Shown here one piece after another: positions 25,330-35,611 of a stretch of DNA of 64,000 nucleotides. The translations under genes and the position numbers were made by a program. Source of the stretch: Paralvinella palmiformis (taxonomy: Eukaryota > Annelida > Polychaeta > Terebellida > Alvinellidae); the NCBI GenBank assembly GCA_025642065.1, contig JAODUP010000512.1:383668-447667 (forward strand), given 5' to 3'. How positions within the stretch are numbered: the first letter of the stretch is position 1; every line of letters starts with the position of its first letter. The notes under the pieces were generated by a model. It ran no database searches. It was not told the origin of the DNA and was given only the letters and a program-made list of their open reading frames with translations.

Positions 25330-25370
<41 letters not shown>
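23989..25370. other. Intergenic stretch, no gene seen
   Basis: It is AT-rich with no supported coding frame. A tRNA-like B box (GGATCGAATCTCGGG) near 24845 may be an old SINE head, but no body is recognisable. Confidence 0.4.
25332..25370. repeat. (TA)n microsatellite
   Basis: A pure TA run immediately precedes the transposon-like end at 25371. Confidence 0.95.
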
Positions 25371-25373
<3 letters not shown>

Positions 25374-25575
25374 ATACCTCGGCTTACATGATTAATTGGT
25401 TCCTAATGCCGTAAGGTAAGCCGGATATTGCCATAAACCGGAAGTAATACGTTAAAAATTATAAAATGCCTTTCGATATAAATATTTTATTGTATATATA
25501 TTTTTAATGTTTTAATGTGCTTTTATTGTATTTAAATTGTTTTTACTTTCTTTTATGCGCTATTGTTAATAGTTG
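25371..25575. mobile_element. DNA-transposon fragment, same family as 29203-29558
   Basis: It begins GTCATACCTCGGCTTACATG directly after a TA run. It shares ATTAATTGGTT and a block around CTTTCGATATAAATATT, TTTTAATG and TTTTATTGTA with the element at 29.2 kb. I could not find the other end, so it may be truncated; the right limit is approximate. Confidence 0.5.
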
Positions 25576-26194
25576 ACCTGTGGTATATCTGGACCAAACC
25601 TGATCGAGAGACTGTTCCAAGGAATTCTTAAACCTCTTTCACATTCTTATATTCTTTCAGGCATACACTTTCCATCAGAAATGTCACTTTTTTTATCCGA
25701 AGTGTACATATATAGAATGCTGTGATTTATTTATGATAATGAATATATTGCCTCTATATAACAGATAAAGCTATATTTAAGTATCCAGGTCTATGTGTCA
25801 CTTTGAATCCATACTTGGATAATACGACGTTTTCGGAGGATGACGTCACTTATGGTTATTCCCTTTCATAATGTCCTGTTCATGCTTTCAATGGTCATGT
25901 CTATCTTTTTTCTTGTTATTTTGAAACGTTTTAGCTTTTTACAGTTTTGTTGTATTATGATATGTGTCATATACACGGTTTTTGCTATGCTCGATGAAAC
26001 ATCGCGGACTTTACGCTCAAACGTTTAGCCTACTTTATTTACGACAATAGGGTCATAATTTGGATCAACAAACCCCTCAAATCGGAAGACATTGAAAGTT
26101 TGTCATACAAACACACATTGAGGAACAAAGAGGAAAAGATACATTTGTTTCGATGGTTTGGTGGCAAATTTGATGCCTCAAAACATATATTTTT

Positions 26195-26250
<56 letters not shown>

Positions 26251-27361
26251 AATAAAAAATGAAAAAGATTCTTTATATATCCCTTTTAAAATGCTAAATT
26301 CTTCAGTTTTGCCGAACCAATTATGAGATCTCGGGATCAGTTCCAGCAGTGACTATGGTATGGTGGGATGTGTCTGGGATACCTTGGTTGAGGCTATGTA
26401 TGAATCATATCAGAATAATAGGGGTAAGCCAGGGACAAGTTTTACAAGTTTGAAATTTGTATGAATATGTATACACCTTTTTGCCGATAATAGATTATCT
26501 AACAGGCCTTATATAACTAAGTCGAAAGGACCCCCCCCCCCGGGCGTGGGTTGACCAAACCTGCATTATAAAGTGGCTTAATACAATTATATATTTGTTG
26601 TCATATAATACCAGTAAATAGATTAGATCAAATTATCACCCAACATACATCATTTTATATTATCGACGACATCAGCTATTTTATAATTAGATTGACGTGA
26701 ACTCTTTCAATTTCATTTCTAGTTGTCCGATCGAGTCCCAATATTGCCCGTGTCTGTTGGAATTTTTATAGGTTAATAAAAGGATTCGGCCTGAGCTCAT
26801 TTCCCTAAGAAATTGATCCAGATGAGTCTCTATTGGTTGTACTTTGTGAGCTCGTTTGATACGGTTGATCGTAATAGGAGGGGGAGGAGGCGGGGGTTCT
26901 CCCATTTGGAAGATATGTTTAATCAGGATACCGTTTTTAATTATTTCTGTCCCATTTAGAACAACATTTCCAAATAATGTCTCTTCATGGTGTTTTTTTT
27001 TTTGGTGTCCTATTTTTGTTAATGTTTCCCTCAATGGTGTTTTTTCTGGTGTCCTATTTTTGTTAGCTGGTGTCCGACAATGTTCGATTATTGGCTCTTT
27101 AATATTGACGAGGTACACAGACTTTTTTGCAATAACACCGCGCATCAATATGATACAGAAGTATATGTATCAGTGCGTGATGATCATTGGTCAAATTTTT
27201 ACTGTATTTTGGAGATTTGGGTATATTTCTTTGTTAATAATCGGTCACGGATGACTCAAAATCTTTTAAAATTAAGTTATAATGGACAGTTTCATCAAGT
27301 TACATAAAATATCTAAAGATAACGACACTATACATTAGTGAATTTTTAATTACCTTTATTA
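25576..27361. other. Intergenic stretch with simple repeats
   Basis: It contains a TA run (26198-26247), a C run at 26531, and a local duplication on the + strand at 26987-27066 (ATGGTGTTTTTT, then GGTGTCCTATTTTTGTTA, twice). A 153-codon minus frame (27148-26687) spans this duplication and a run of seven prolines. It has no recognisable motif and I do not call it a gene. Confidence 0.45.
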
Positions 27362-28060
27362 GGTTAATAATAATAATAAGAAGAAGAAGAATAATAGTCT
27401 TTTATATAGCGCTTAATTCAACTTGAATTGTCCTGAGATGCTTTACATTAAAAACATAATTAAACATGTTCTAATCTCCTATAGCTCAAATGCATTTTAT
27501 ACAAAAATACCCTGGTTTATATAATATAAACAGGCTAATTTAAATAAATGGGTCTTAAGAACCTTACAAAATATTTCTTTGCTTGGTGCCAGGTAAATAT
27601 GGTTACGCAACTTATTCGACAGTATGAGAGCTAATGCTTGGAAGGATTTCTCTCCGTACATTGCTGTATGGCTTTTTGGTGACGTCAAAAGTGACTAGGG
27701 CTCAGATCGCAACATCCTCACTGGTATATACTTTTGGATCAGATCTCTTAGATACCGTGGTGCTGTTAGACTCAGTACTTTCAATGGGCGAAACAGGATC
27801 TTGTACAGCGACCTGAAACATGCAAGAAGCCAGTTCAGCTGGAACAAAACTGTTTTTGTATATTACCTGTTGCGAGTTCGTATCATCAGCAGTGTAGCAC
27901 AGTTCTGCACTCGCTGTAGGCGATTTGTCAGAGAGAGTAGGGATATTATATAACAGTGCATTGCCACAGTCCAGTCGATAAACAGCAAGGGCTTAGACTA
28001 AAGTCTTGCATGTCTCATCATTTATTGACTTACGAATAAGTCCTATATCCAGACGGAAAA
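27362..28060 (-). mobile_element. Degraded LINE fragment, same family as 23.0-24.0 kb
   Basis: The minus strand, with several frame changes, encodes a diverged copy of the 23 kb element's C-terminus. YRLDCGNALLYNI corresponds to SRIDYCNSLLYGI, ILFRPLKVLSLTAPRYLRDL corresponds to LLITYKSINDMAPEYLCEL, and LKTHLFKLA corresponds to LKTHLFKVA. The 3' end has the same GCGCTATATAAAA-type sequence and an (ATT/CTT)n tail at 27366-27393. It is older than the 23 kb copy. Confidence 0.75.
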
Positions 28061-28194
28061 CAAAGAGAACTGAATAGTCATAAGGATTCTTTATATGGCA
28101 TCCGATTGCTTCCCTCGAATCATACTTGTGACAAATTTAAAACACAAAATGTCATATTTTGTTTTAGCTACAGTCTTAATAAGGAATATTTAAA

Positions 28195-28275
28195 AATTGT
28201 ATTCTCCCGAATATTTTGGGTCAGGTCAAAGTTCTAATTCGGGTCATACCTGTTTGTTGGATGTTCTCCCAGGGA
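28195..28275 (+). mobile_element. SINE family B fragment
   Basis: A B-box-like AAAGTTCTAATTCGGG is followed by CATACCTGTTTGTTGGATG and TTCTCCCAGGGAA, matching the head-body junction of the copies at 8.56 and 32.9 kb. Confidence 0.5.
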
Positions 28276-28563
28276 ATCGACACTCAGACGCATCTCTCAC
28301 CGGATGTCACACGTTCAAAATCTATTTATCAGACTTAAATTTAGCTATAGTTCAAAACTTCTAATGAGGTTTTAGACACCCGAGATTGGGAGTCTTGCAA
28401 GATGCGTTCCCGTGGCCAAAAACCGTTTCCTTCGGAGTTTGGACGGCCCTTAAAACATCAATCTTTGATATTTAAAGTTCGGGATTTCATTATACAGCGC
28501 CCACTGTAGGCCGTTGCCAATAATTAAGTGCACATCGTTATTATTTCTGGAATTACTAATACT

Positions 28564-28722
28564 CACCATGGTCTAACTGATAGTGCAGTTGGCCATATAG
28601 GTCTAGGACTTGGGTTCAAATCCAGGCTGTGTTTGCAGGGCGTTTAATCTTTCACTGAGCGTCATTGCTTTTGTAGGTCATTTGGTCCATTTAGCTCACC
28701 CTCTACACAAGTAGCCATACAA
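28564..28722 (+). mobile_element. Diverged SINE family A copy
   Basis: ATGGTCTAACTGATAGTGCA gives an A box and GGGTTCAAATCC the B box. The 3' part CATTTGGTCCATTTAGC and ACAAGTAGCCATACAATTAA corresponds to the family A body. It is more diverged than the other copies. Confidence 0.65.
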
Positions 28723-28828
28723 TTAACAACCAATACTCAGTTTATTTACCTGGCGCTGAGTGTGATGATTAATTGATCCGATCTGAACCTCTCCGTACAT
28801 CAAAACGGGTATAACTATTAATGACATT

Positions 28829-29061
28829 CTTCTCGTTTTATCGATTTGTAGGATGCTTGTGTTTTCGATTGATGATGTTGATGATTGATTTTTTACGGCC
28901 ACGTTTGTGCACATGGTAGGCTAAACGAGACGACCGACCGACAAAGGTAATGAAGCGAAGTCAAAGATGAAACGCCCTTCAGATATGCCCACGCCGAGAT
29001 TCGAACTCGGGTGGTAGTGATCTGTGATCCAACGCGCTACCAACTATACCACGGAGCCGTC
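28829..29061 (-). mobile_element. SINE family A, long form
   Basis: On the minus strand the head is GGCTCCGTGGTATAGTTGG with B box GTTCGAATCTC, followed by the standard body and a CATCAATC-type tract. Beyond the tract it continues with GAAAACACAAGCATCCTAC and CGATAAAACGA, shared with the 21.37 kb copy. Confidence 0.82.
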
Positions 29062-29154
29062 CCTCTGTTGAAGGGATAAATACGTAGTAGTTACTTATAT
29101 ATGTCAATATTTTAGTGAAACGATAAAAGAAAACCAATTTATTTCAATCAATTC

Positions 29155-29202
<48 letters not shown>

Positions 29203-29204
<2 letters not shown>

Positions 29205-29555
29205 CATACCCCACCCTACGTCATTAATTGGTTTGTATATTATGTTTGCATATGTTTGTATGTGTTTGCAATAAACTTGATTGAGCGACGAATTGATTGA
29301 AATTGATCAAAAGCTGTAATGCAAAAGTGAAGTTATGTCTTTCGATGTAAATATTTCAATGTATTTAAATGTTTTAATGTATTTTTATTGTAATTTTTTA
29401 TACTTGTTTTATCGTTTATTGTCAATTTATTTATTTCACGTCCCTTTATTATGACGTAGGTGACGTAGCTGAGTGACGTAACGTCGAACGTATTGACTTT
29501 CGCTGAACTGAAATTTACGACGTAAAGAGGAATTTTATGTAAATCGAGGTATTAC

Positions 29556-29558
<3 letters not shown>
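29203..29558. mobile_element. Small DNA transposon (MITE) between TA/TG microsatellites
   Basis: The left end GTCATACCCCACCCTACGTC and the complement of the right end AGTAATACCTCGATTTACAT are imperfect inverted repeats. The interior shares blocks with the fragment at 25371. It sits exactly between a TA run (29158-29200) and a TG-TA run (29559-29610), fitting a TA target preference. No coding capacity. Confidence 0.6.

Positions 29559-29610
<52 letters not shown>
29557..29610. repeat. (TG)n(TA)n microsatellite
   Basis: A TG run passes into a TA run directly adjoining the right end of the MITE. Confidence 0.95.
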
Positions 29611-29612
<2 letters not shown>

Positions 29613-29814
29613 CATACTATACAATCGTGTTTAGCTATTGGTGAAAAGCGATAGACCCAATTGGTAGTTAATGTCAAAGGCTACATACGCGGAATATTGC
29701 GAGCGTCAGAACATCTGGTAGAAATCTAAATAAAAAGCCATTTATTGCGATGATTTCGTGGTAAATTTGATTAATGGAAGCGTCATTTCTTACACAATTA
29801 GGTCTCTTTATATT

Positions 29815-29920
29815 ACTGAGCTTCCATGGCAGAGTTTCAACGTTTGACACTCAATACCAACGTTTCTGAGTTCGAATCACAAAAAGAGTGCCAACTTTTC
29901 GAGACCAATTCGCGGATTAA
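29815..29920 (+). mobile_element. tRNA-like SINE head, unassigned family
   Basis: CCATGGCAGAGTTTCAACG resembles an A box and TGAGTTCGAATCAC a B box about 45 bp later. The downstream body does not match families A or B. Confidence 0.4.
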
Positions 29921-29950
29921 TTTATCGGCCAAGAAAAACTTGGTTAGAAA

Positions 29951-30004
29951 TATGTCATGTCACAAATATGTATGTCATGTCACAAATATGTAGGTCATGT
30001 CACA
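29951..30004. repeat. 20-bp tandem repeat, nearly three copies
   Basis: The unit GTCATGTCACAAATATGTA(T/G) is repeated with one substitution; the last copy is partial. Confidence 0.9.
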
Positions 30005-30127
30005 GTTTTTATAGTTTAATTTAACCATTCGTCATCACTAATTGAAATGTTGTACTTTTACGCTCACTTTGGCTAACTGGATCGAACGAACTTCAAAAGT
30101 ATTGATGCGAGGTGACCTTATGACATA

Positions 30128-30205
30128 GTCCGGCCGGGGTTTGAACCCAGGTGCTATAGATTTGTGGCTTATGTTACACTTTTAGCCTGCAACACTGTGC
30201 CACTT
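30128..30205 (-). mobile_element. tRNA-like SINE head, unassigned family
   Basis: On the minus strand GTGGCACAGTGTTGCAGGC gives an A-box-like start and GGGTTCAAACCCC a B box about 50 bp later. The spacing suits a tRNA-derived SINE and the stem pairing is too poor for a functional tRNA. Confidence 0.5.
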
Positions 30206-30519
30206 TAAAGAATTACGTTTAGTATGGTAGCCTGTGTAATTAAAATACGATGATTATCTTAAGTAGTGATATATTGTGAATTATAAGTCTTACTTTTTCT
30301 ATAATGCTACAGTTTTATTATTATTATTATCATTTCAGACATCTAATATGAGATATGCCTGGCTCATTGTTTATTTAATTGTATTTTTACCAGTAATAGT
30401 AGTAGATTGTGTTATATATGCCATACAATTTTTGGCTGTCATTGTTTAAATTATTATTATTATTTACACAAGCCCTTGAAAACGAATACCCTATTATCCT
30501 AATACAGCGTGCTAGAGCC

Positions 30520-31200
30520 GGGGATGCAATAGGCGACGATCGCCTTTCGAAGTCGAGGCAATAATTATAATTTCATCTCGTGTGTGTGCGCGCGCACACA
30601 CATCACGTCGTCTGCTGCGCGGCGGCCTACGATTTCCGCCGTCCATTGTCGTTTATTTCTCTTCGATTTTGTTTATTGTTCTTCCCCCGACGAGCCGACG
30701 GTGCCCGATGCTCTTCTAGCGCGCGTTTTTTCCCCGTTCCTTCCCGGTCTCGGTTCATGGACACCCGACAGCGGCAGCCGATCCCTTCGCGGGGGAGAAG
30801 CCGTTGGTTGACTTTCCCACAGGCGAATTCGGCCTTCTCCGAATTCAGTAATTTATAGGCGTTAATCAACCCGAACAGCTTGCCCATTATTCTACCGGTT
30901 GATATATGTTTAAGCTGGTGGAGATGTTTTGTCGGTGTGTGGCCCGCTGGGGAGGTTCTCCGAGCCTTCCAGCCCCAGGCGCCGGCCAGAAGTTGTTCGG
31001 GATATCGTTTTTGGGCGCCAGCAGCCAGCATCGTGTTCGCGCGATTGTGAAATATTTACGACCGCAATTTTTCTTCATCTCTATTTTTACGCGAAGATTC
31101 TTGTACACGAGCTTTAAAATCGCTTTGCTGTTCTCTCGATAACTCGTGCGCGCGCATATGTTCGCGCGCATCCCGATCTTTGTCATCATTCGAATTAGGG
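30520..31200. other. CpG-rich block, no gene identified
   Basis: CpG density rises sharply against the AT-rich surroundings. Overlapping open frames of up to 134 codons on both strands are what GC-rich DNA gives by chance, and none shows a domain, signal peptide or splice structure I recognise. It could be a promoter or 5' exon of an unseen gene. Confidence 0.45.
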
Positions 31201-31289
31201 CGTCATTTGCGTGGTACGTAAATTGGTGTTCGTCAACCTGACTTAAATTTAGGGTATTGCAAAAGTGGGAATACAAACATAGAAAAATA

Positions 31290-31366
31290 TCTCTATCTAT
31301 CCATCTATCTCTATCTATCTATCTTTCTATCTATCTTTCTATCTCTCTCTCCTCTCCCTCTCTCTA

Positions 31367-31438
<72 letters not shown>
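31290..31438. repeat. (TCTA)n(TC)n(TA)n compound microsatellite
   Basis: About 150 bp of tetranucleotide, then dinucleotide TC, then TA repeats. Low-complexity frames across it are artefacts. Confidence 0.95.
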
Positions 31439-31443
<5 letters not shown>

Positions 31444-32154
31444 GTATGAGGGTTTGCACATACACGTGCCCGTGTATGTTTGCTGGTGCGAGAGAGTGCA
31501 TTCACAACCCAAACGAAAAGTTAAGGGCTTATAAGATAATTTGTGTCAGCTGTGTAGTACCGATGGCGTGACATCGTTCTGGTACTATTGATGGTTATTT
31601 AGTCTCAAATCAATGCTATTCCACTGTGACACGATGTGATTACTACATATAGTTGTTGTTGTGTTGTTATTATTATTATTGTTGTTGTTGTTGTTGTTGT
31701 CAGAGCGGTCCATCAACTTCCGTCGAAGTCAGCTGTTCATGTGAACGAAGTGTACTTATTTTATTGCATTTTCTTTACGTATGTAAATAGGGAAAGAGTG
31801 TACTAGAGTACTAAGAGCTCAACATGCATAAGAAGTTATACTTCCACCAATTATTTAATGTGTGTGTGTATGTGAGAGTAGTGAGTGAGTGAGTGAGTGA
31901 GTGAGAGAGAGAGAGAGATAAAGTTCTAAGACCTATACATCCATAAGAAGTTATACTTCCACAAATATATACATACCTTCATAAATATAGACACTAATAT
32001 TACGTGTGGACAATTCATCAGTCTGTGCGTTATGGATATTCAGTTTATTATACTTGTGTTTATATGTTCGTGTGTGTGTGTGTGTGGGGGGGGGAAGTAG
32101 TGTGGAAAAGTGAACATTGCTCATCTTACACTGAAAAATTCCTGCTCGATCCAG

Positions 32155-32312
32155 TACATCAGTTGCGTAGTGGTTACAGCGTTGCACCACAAACCGCCAG
32201 GTTGTGAGTTCGAATCTGGCTCATACCTGTATTTATGGGATGTGATTATCTAAGGAGTCGTCCCTCTGCCATATGTCCTAGGTGTGACTAGTGCCCAGAC
32301 TAAACAAACTAA
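32155..32312 (+). mobile_element. SINE family B copy
   Basis: The head has GCGTAGTGGTTACAGCG (A-box region) and GAGTTCGAATCTGG (B box). The body carries CATATGTCCTAGGTGTGACT and AGTGCCCAGACTAAACAAAC, matching the 8.56 kb copy. It ends in a CTAATCAATCA-like tail. Confidence 0.75.
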
Positions 32313-32556
32313 TCAATCACCCATGTCTCGATGTATCGTCTAGATGATTCAATTGCATCTTTCGATGTCTTTCCCCGCATTGTTAAAGCACATAGAGCTC
32401 TCTGAAACCCCTACTCTATCTTTGTGTGTGTGTGTGTGTGTGTGTGTGGTGTATTAATTATGTATATAAAACTATTCGTAATTATAGTAAACATAATCTG
32501 AATTTTGAGAAATAAAATCAATTTTTCACAACAAATAATGACATTAAGATATAATT

Positions 32557-32559
<3 letters not shown>

Positions 32560-32597
<38 letters not shown>
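32560..32597. repeat. (TA)n microsatellite
   Basis: A pure TA run. Nearby are a TG run (32423-32449) and further TA runs at 33290-33327 and 33649-33685. Confidence 0.95.
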
Positions 32598-32600
<3 letters not shown>

Positions 32601-32894
32601 ACACTAGTTTCTGTCGTACGTTGGTTAGCACCCAGTGACCCCGTAACATTAACTGTGTTAATGTTTGCTGCTAGCCGGAAATCCATAATATCTTGTTAAA
32701 ACTCGGCCAATAATGTATTTAATCCTACCTCCCCCTCCTCCCACCCCGATGCAACGACCTATGCGACAATTAAACAAATTTGTTGAACCTACTTCCGGTG
32801 GAATTGACTTATTGGCGCCTAAGTACTGATTTTCGACTAGTCAATCTTTTTCTTCTTCTCGTAAGTTTGTTGATATCGGCACTGATCATAACTC

Positions 32895-33040
32895 GGACTG
32901 ACTGACTGACTGACTGACTGACTGATGGAGCCACTTCCCAGGGAAACATCCAACAAACACAGGTATGTGAGTCGGACTTGAACTCCCAAACTGCAGGTTG
33001 AAGCACTGCACACAACCACTGAGCTATAGGTGTACCCTGA
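32895..33040 (-). mobile_element. SINE family B copy ending in a (CAGT)n tail
   Basis: On the minus strand TATAGCTCAGTGGTTGTGTG (A box) and GGGAGTTCAAGTCCGAC (B box) are followed by ACCTGTGTTTGTTGGATG and TTCCCTGGGAAGTGGCTCC. The copy stops at a (CAGT)n run (32895-32924) before the second body block. Confidence 0.65.
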
Positions 33041-33284
33041 TATTTGTTGCATGCATTTGGGCAGTAGGACCAGCGAACTGGACGAACTCTTGACCTTAAA
33101 AGGTCGGTTCCGGCCACTTCCAGATCATTCTGATGGACACTCTACAATTTTAATTATTTCACTTACTTTATATATTATTCCTTCGACTTTTCATGTTGTT
33201 ATTAACCAGTCTCCATATTACGCACTCTATAAATATTAATATATAAATTATATTCTGTATAATACGCCTTGGACGGAGAAGCAG

Positions 33285-33330
<46 letters not shown>

Positions 33331-33644
33331 AGTCCTGCTTTTATCAAAAAAGGAATATATTGCTTATTTATAAGTACGTGAGCGATGAAACATGCAACAT
33401 TTCAGTCGAAATCCTTATATTATCTCAACTGGATTATGACAATGAATCGTTATTTAATCATCCCCTCTCACGTCATAATAGAAGATCCTATTAAATACAT
33501 TCAAAGTGTATTTAGGGAATCTGATCCAGAAGTACCTACCAATGAGACTTCGGGAAATATGTAGTATTTTATTATAAAGTTTATGAATTTCTACATCCGT
33601 GTTTCTGTATAAAATGCATTTTATCATGTGAACCGGAACATACG

Positions 33645-33691
<47 letters not shown>

Positions 33692-33899
33692 TCCTTGTTG
33701 TTTTCGAGAATTGTTGATAAGTAGTAGTGTCTTTAATCGTCATTCTACATAAAAACCATAATCCAATGTCGCTTCAATTACAATGCGCTATTTTTTTGGT
33801 AATCGTCTATGAATCACACTCGTATCACAGACAATGGGCTCTATCTATGTAGTAGTACGTAGTAAATCTGTAATCAGTCTAAATGCCACCACACAGCAT

Positions 33900-35160
33900 T
33901 TACCACCACCGATACGGCTGCGGTCCAGGAAATAACCCCCCCCCCCCCGGGCCCTCTTTCTATTGGAACACACCAAAAGATCGTTCGCCATAACCCGTAA
34001 CGATTACCACTAACAGTTCGTCATTTATGGGATCGTTTTATTCTGCCATATCCAAGGCACCCGACCGCGTAAAACGGGGGGTTGTGAGTTCGTAGAAACG
34101 AGCTCACAACACGGATTTTATGGATTCTAACGAGATCGTAGTCGCCGAACGGGAGGTCCCCTCGGAAAGGCAGTCAGGCAGGCGGGCGGACGGGCAGGCG
34201 GACGGGCACGTTCGGCTTATGGCAGATATATAAAACGGACGATGATTTTTGGTCAGTTTACAAACAAGTGCCAACAGCGGGATAGTTTTATGAGCGCAGC
34301 ACTACCCGCCGACGGCCCGAATACCACACTCCGGTAGTAGTCTTTGAACGCGGCCTGTTCTCACTTTTCAGCCGATAATTGGCAGTTCCGGAGTACGCGA
34401 TGGGAACGGTTCTGGCAATCGGCTCTTCTCCTCCCTCCGACTTCCACTGGCCAGTTCGGGCTCAAAGGCATGGGCGTCGGAAAACTCGCGTTTCCGCCTC
34501 TCGAAAACCTACCGACACGCGCTAATTACGCGTCAAAACCGGTTCGACGTTTCCCGGGGGCGATGGCCGTGGCAGGTTCGTTTCCAGCCGCGTTTCGGGC
34601 GCATCGAACCCGCCGCCGAAGGAGTGTCCCTGAGCCCACCGGGTTGGAGCCCGGGGGCACCAAACGCGGGACGTCTCAGGGGATATGCGCCGCGTCAGCG
34701 AAATCGCCCGGCGGCGGTTGGCAGAGGCCCTACATGACTCCGACGTTTCGTTCCAGATGTGCGCCTTCCAAAGTGGCCGGATCTGGCAACGTACAAACCG
34801 GCGGTCGGTTCGTATTTAGACCAACGCTAGTATGGATTAGCGTCGATGAAATGTTCCATTAAACGTTTGCTTCGTTCCATCTCGGTGTTGCCGAAGAAGC
34901 GGCTCGATTCGGCGAATTCGATGGGTGGTCGGTGTATTCACAGCTTTTTGGTTGAGAGATTCGCCCACTTTCCACTTCGTTCGTATGTCTAGGGCACCTC
35001 CACTGCGAAGATGGCATCGTACTCCACCGAACTGCATAGTTCCGGATAGTGAGAACCGTATGTCCTTTAACAAGATCAGCGTCGAAACAAGCCAGAGCAT
35101 TCATTCATTTTCAATGCGTCGGTTTACGAACTTCAGGCAAGCAAAGTCCCAAGGAGGAGA
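33900..35160 (+). other. CpG-rich block with a candidate transcription start
   Basis: Strongly GC- and CpG-rich sequence follows a C run at 33940. Downstream of the TATA/initiator pair (34227-34258) the first ATG opens a 14-codon frame (ATGAGCGCAGC... to TAG). Longer open frames to 34862 lack recognisable features. It could be a 5' UTR exon or a noncoding RNA exon; I found no convincing coding continuation. Confidence 0.45.
34227..34258 (+). promoter_or_regulatory. TATA box plus initiator, candidate core promoter
   Basis: TATATAAAACGG starts at 34227, and an arthropod/mollusc-type initiator TCAGTT lies at 34253-34258. The A of the initiator is 28 bp from the first T of the TATA box, the canonical spacing. 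The site lies inside a CpG-rich block. Confidence 0.55.
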
Positions 35161-35406
35161 TGACCCGAAGAATGCAAATTAGCATATGTTGGTTGTCCAC
35201 ATAAAACTAATCTGAATAATAACACCGGCAGCAGCGAGTTACACAGCTATGAAGAAAACTCTTAATTTGCAAAAACACCCACTTGGTATAACTTCACCAC
35301 TGCAAATATTGTTTTGTATTTAACAGGAGCACCTTTCCTGACGTACACAACACTGCTATCAATAGGCCTGTAATACGGGCATTATAGTTGAACAGGTGTC
35401 CAAAAC

Positions 35407-35611
35407 TTAAAACTGGGTCGCCTCCGTGGTCTAGCGGTAGCGTGTTGGACCACAGATCACTACCACCCGTGTTCGAATCCCGGGTTGTGGCATATCTGAA
35501 GGTTGTTTCATCCTCGACTTCGCTTCATTACCTTTGGAGGTCGCTCGCCCCATTTAGCCTACCATGTGCACTAAAGTGGCCGTAAAACATCAACCATCAT
35601 CATTAAAACTG
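35407..35611 (+). mobile_element. SINE family A with 9-bp target duplication
   Basis: The SINE occupies about 35416-35602: A box TGGTCTAGCGG, B box GTTCGAATCCCG, body with CATTTAGCCTACCATGTGCA and a CATCAACCATCATCA end. It is flanked by TTAAAACTG at 35407-35415 and 35603-35611, a direct repeat typical of target-primed retrotransposition. Confidence 0.85.

Noticed and set aside
30627..31276. Overlapping 129- and 134-codon minus frames
   Set aside because: Several frames are open on both strands of the same CpG-rich block, and none has recognisable features.
34344..34862. 172-codon + strand frame
   Set aside because: It starts at a non-ATG codon, competes with an equally long open frame in another phase, and has no domain or splice structure. 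Long frames are expected in CpG-rich DNA.
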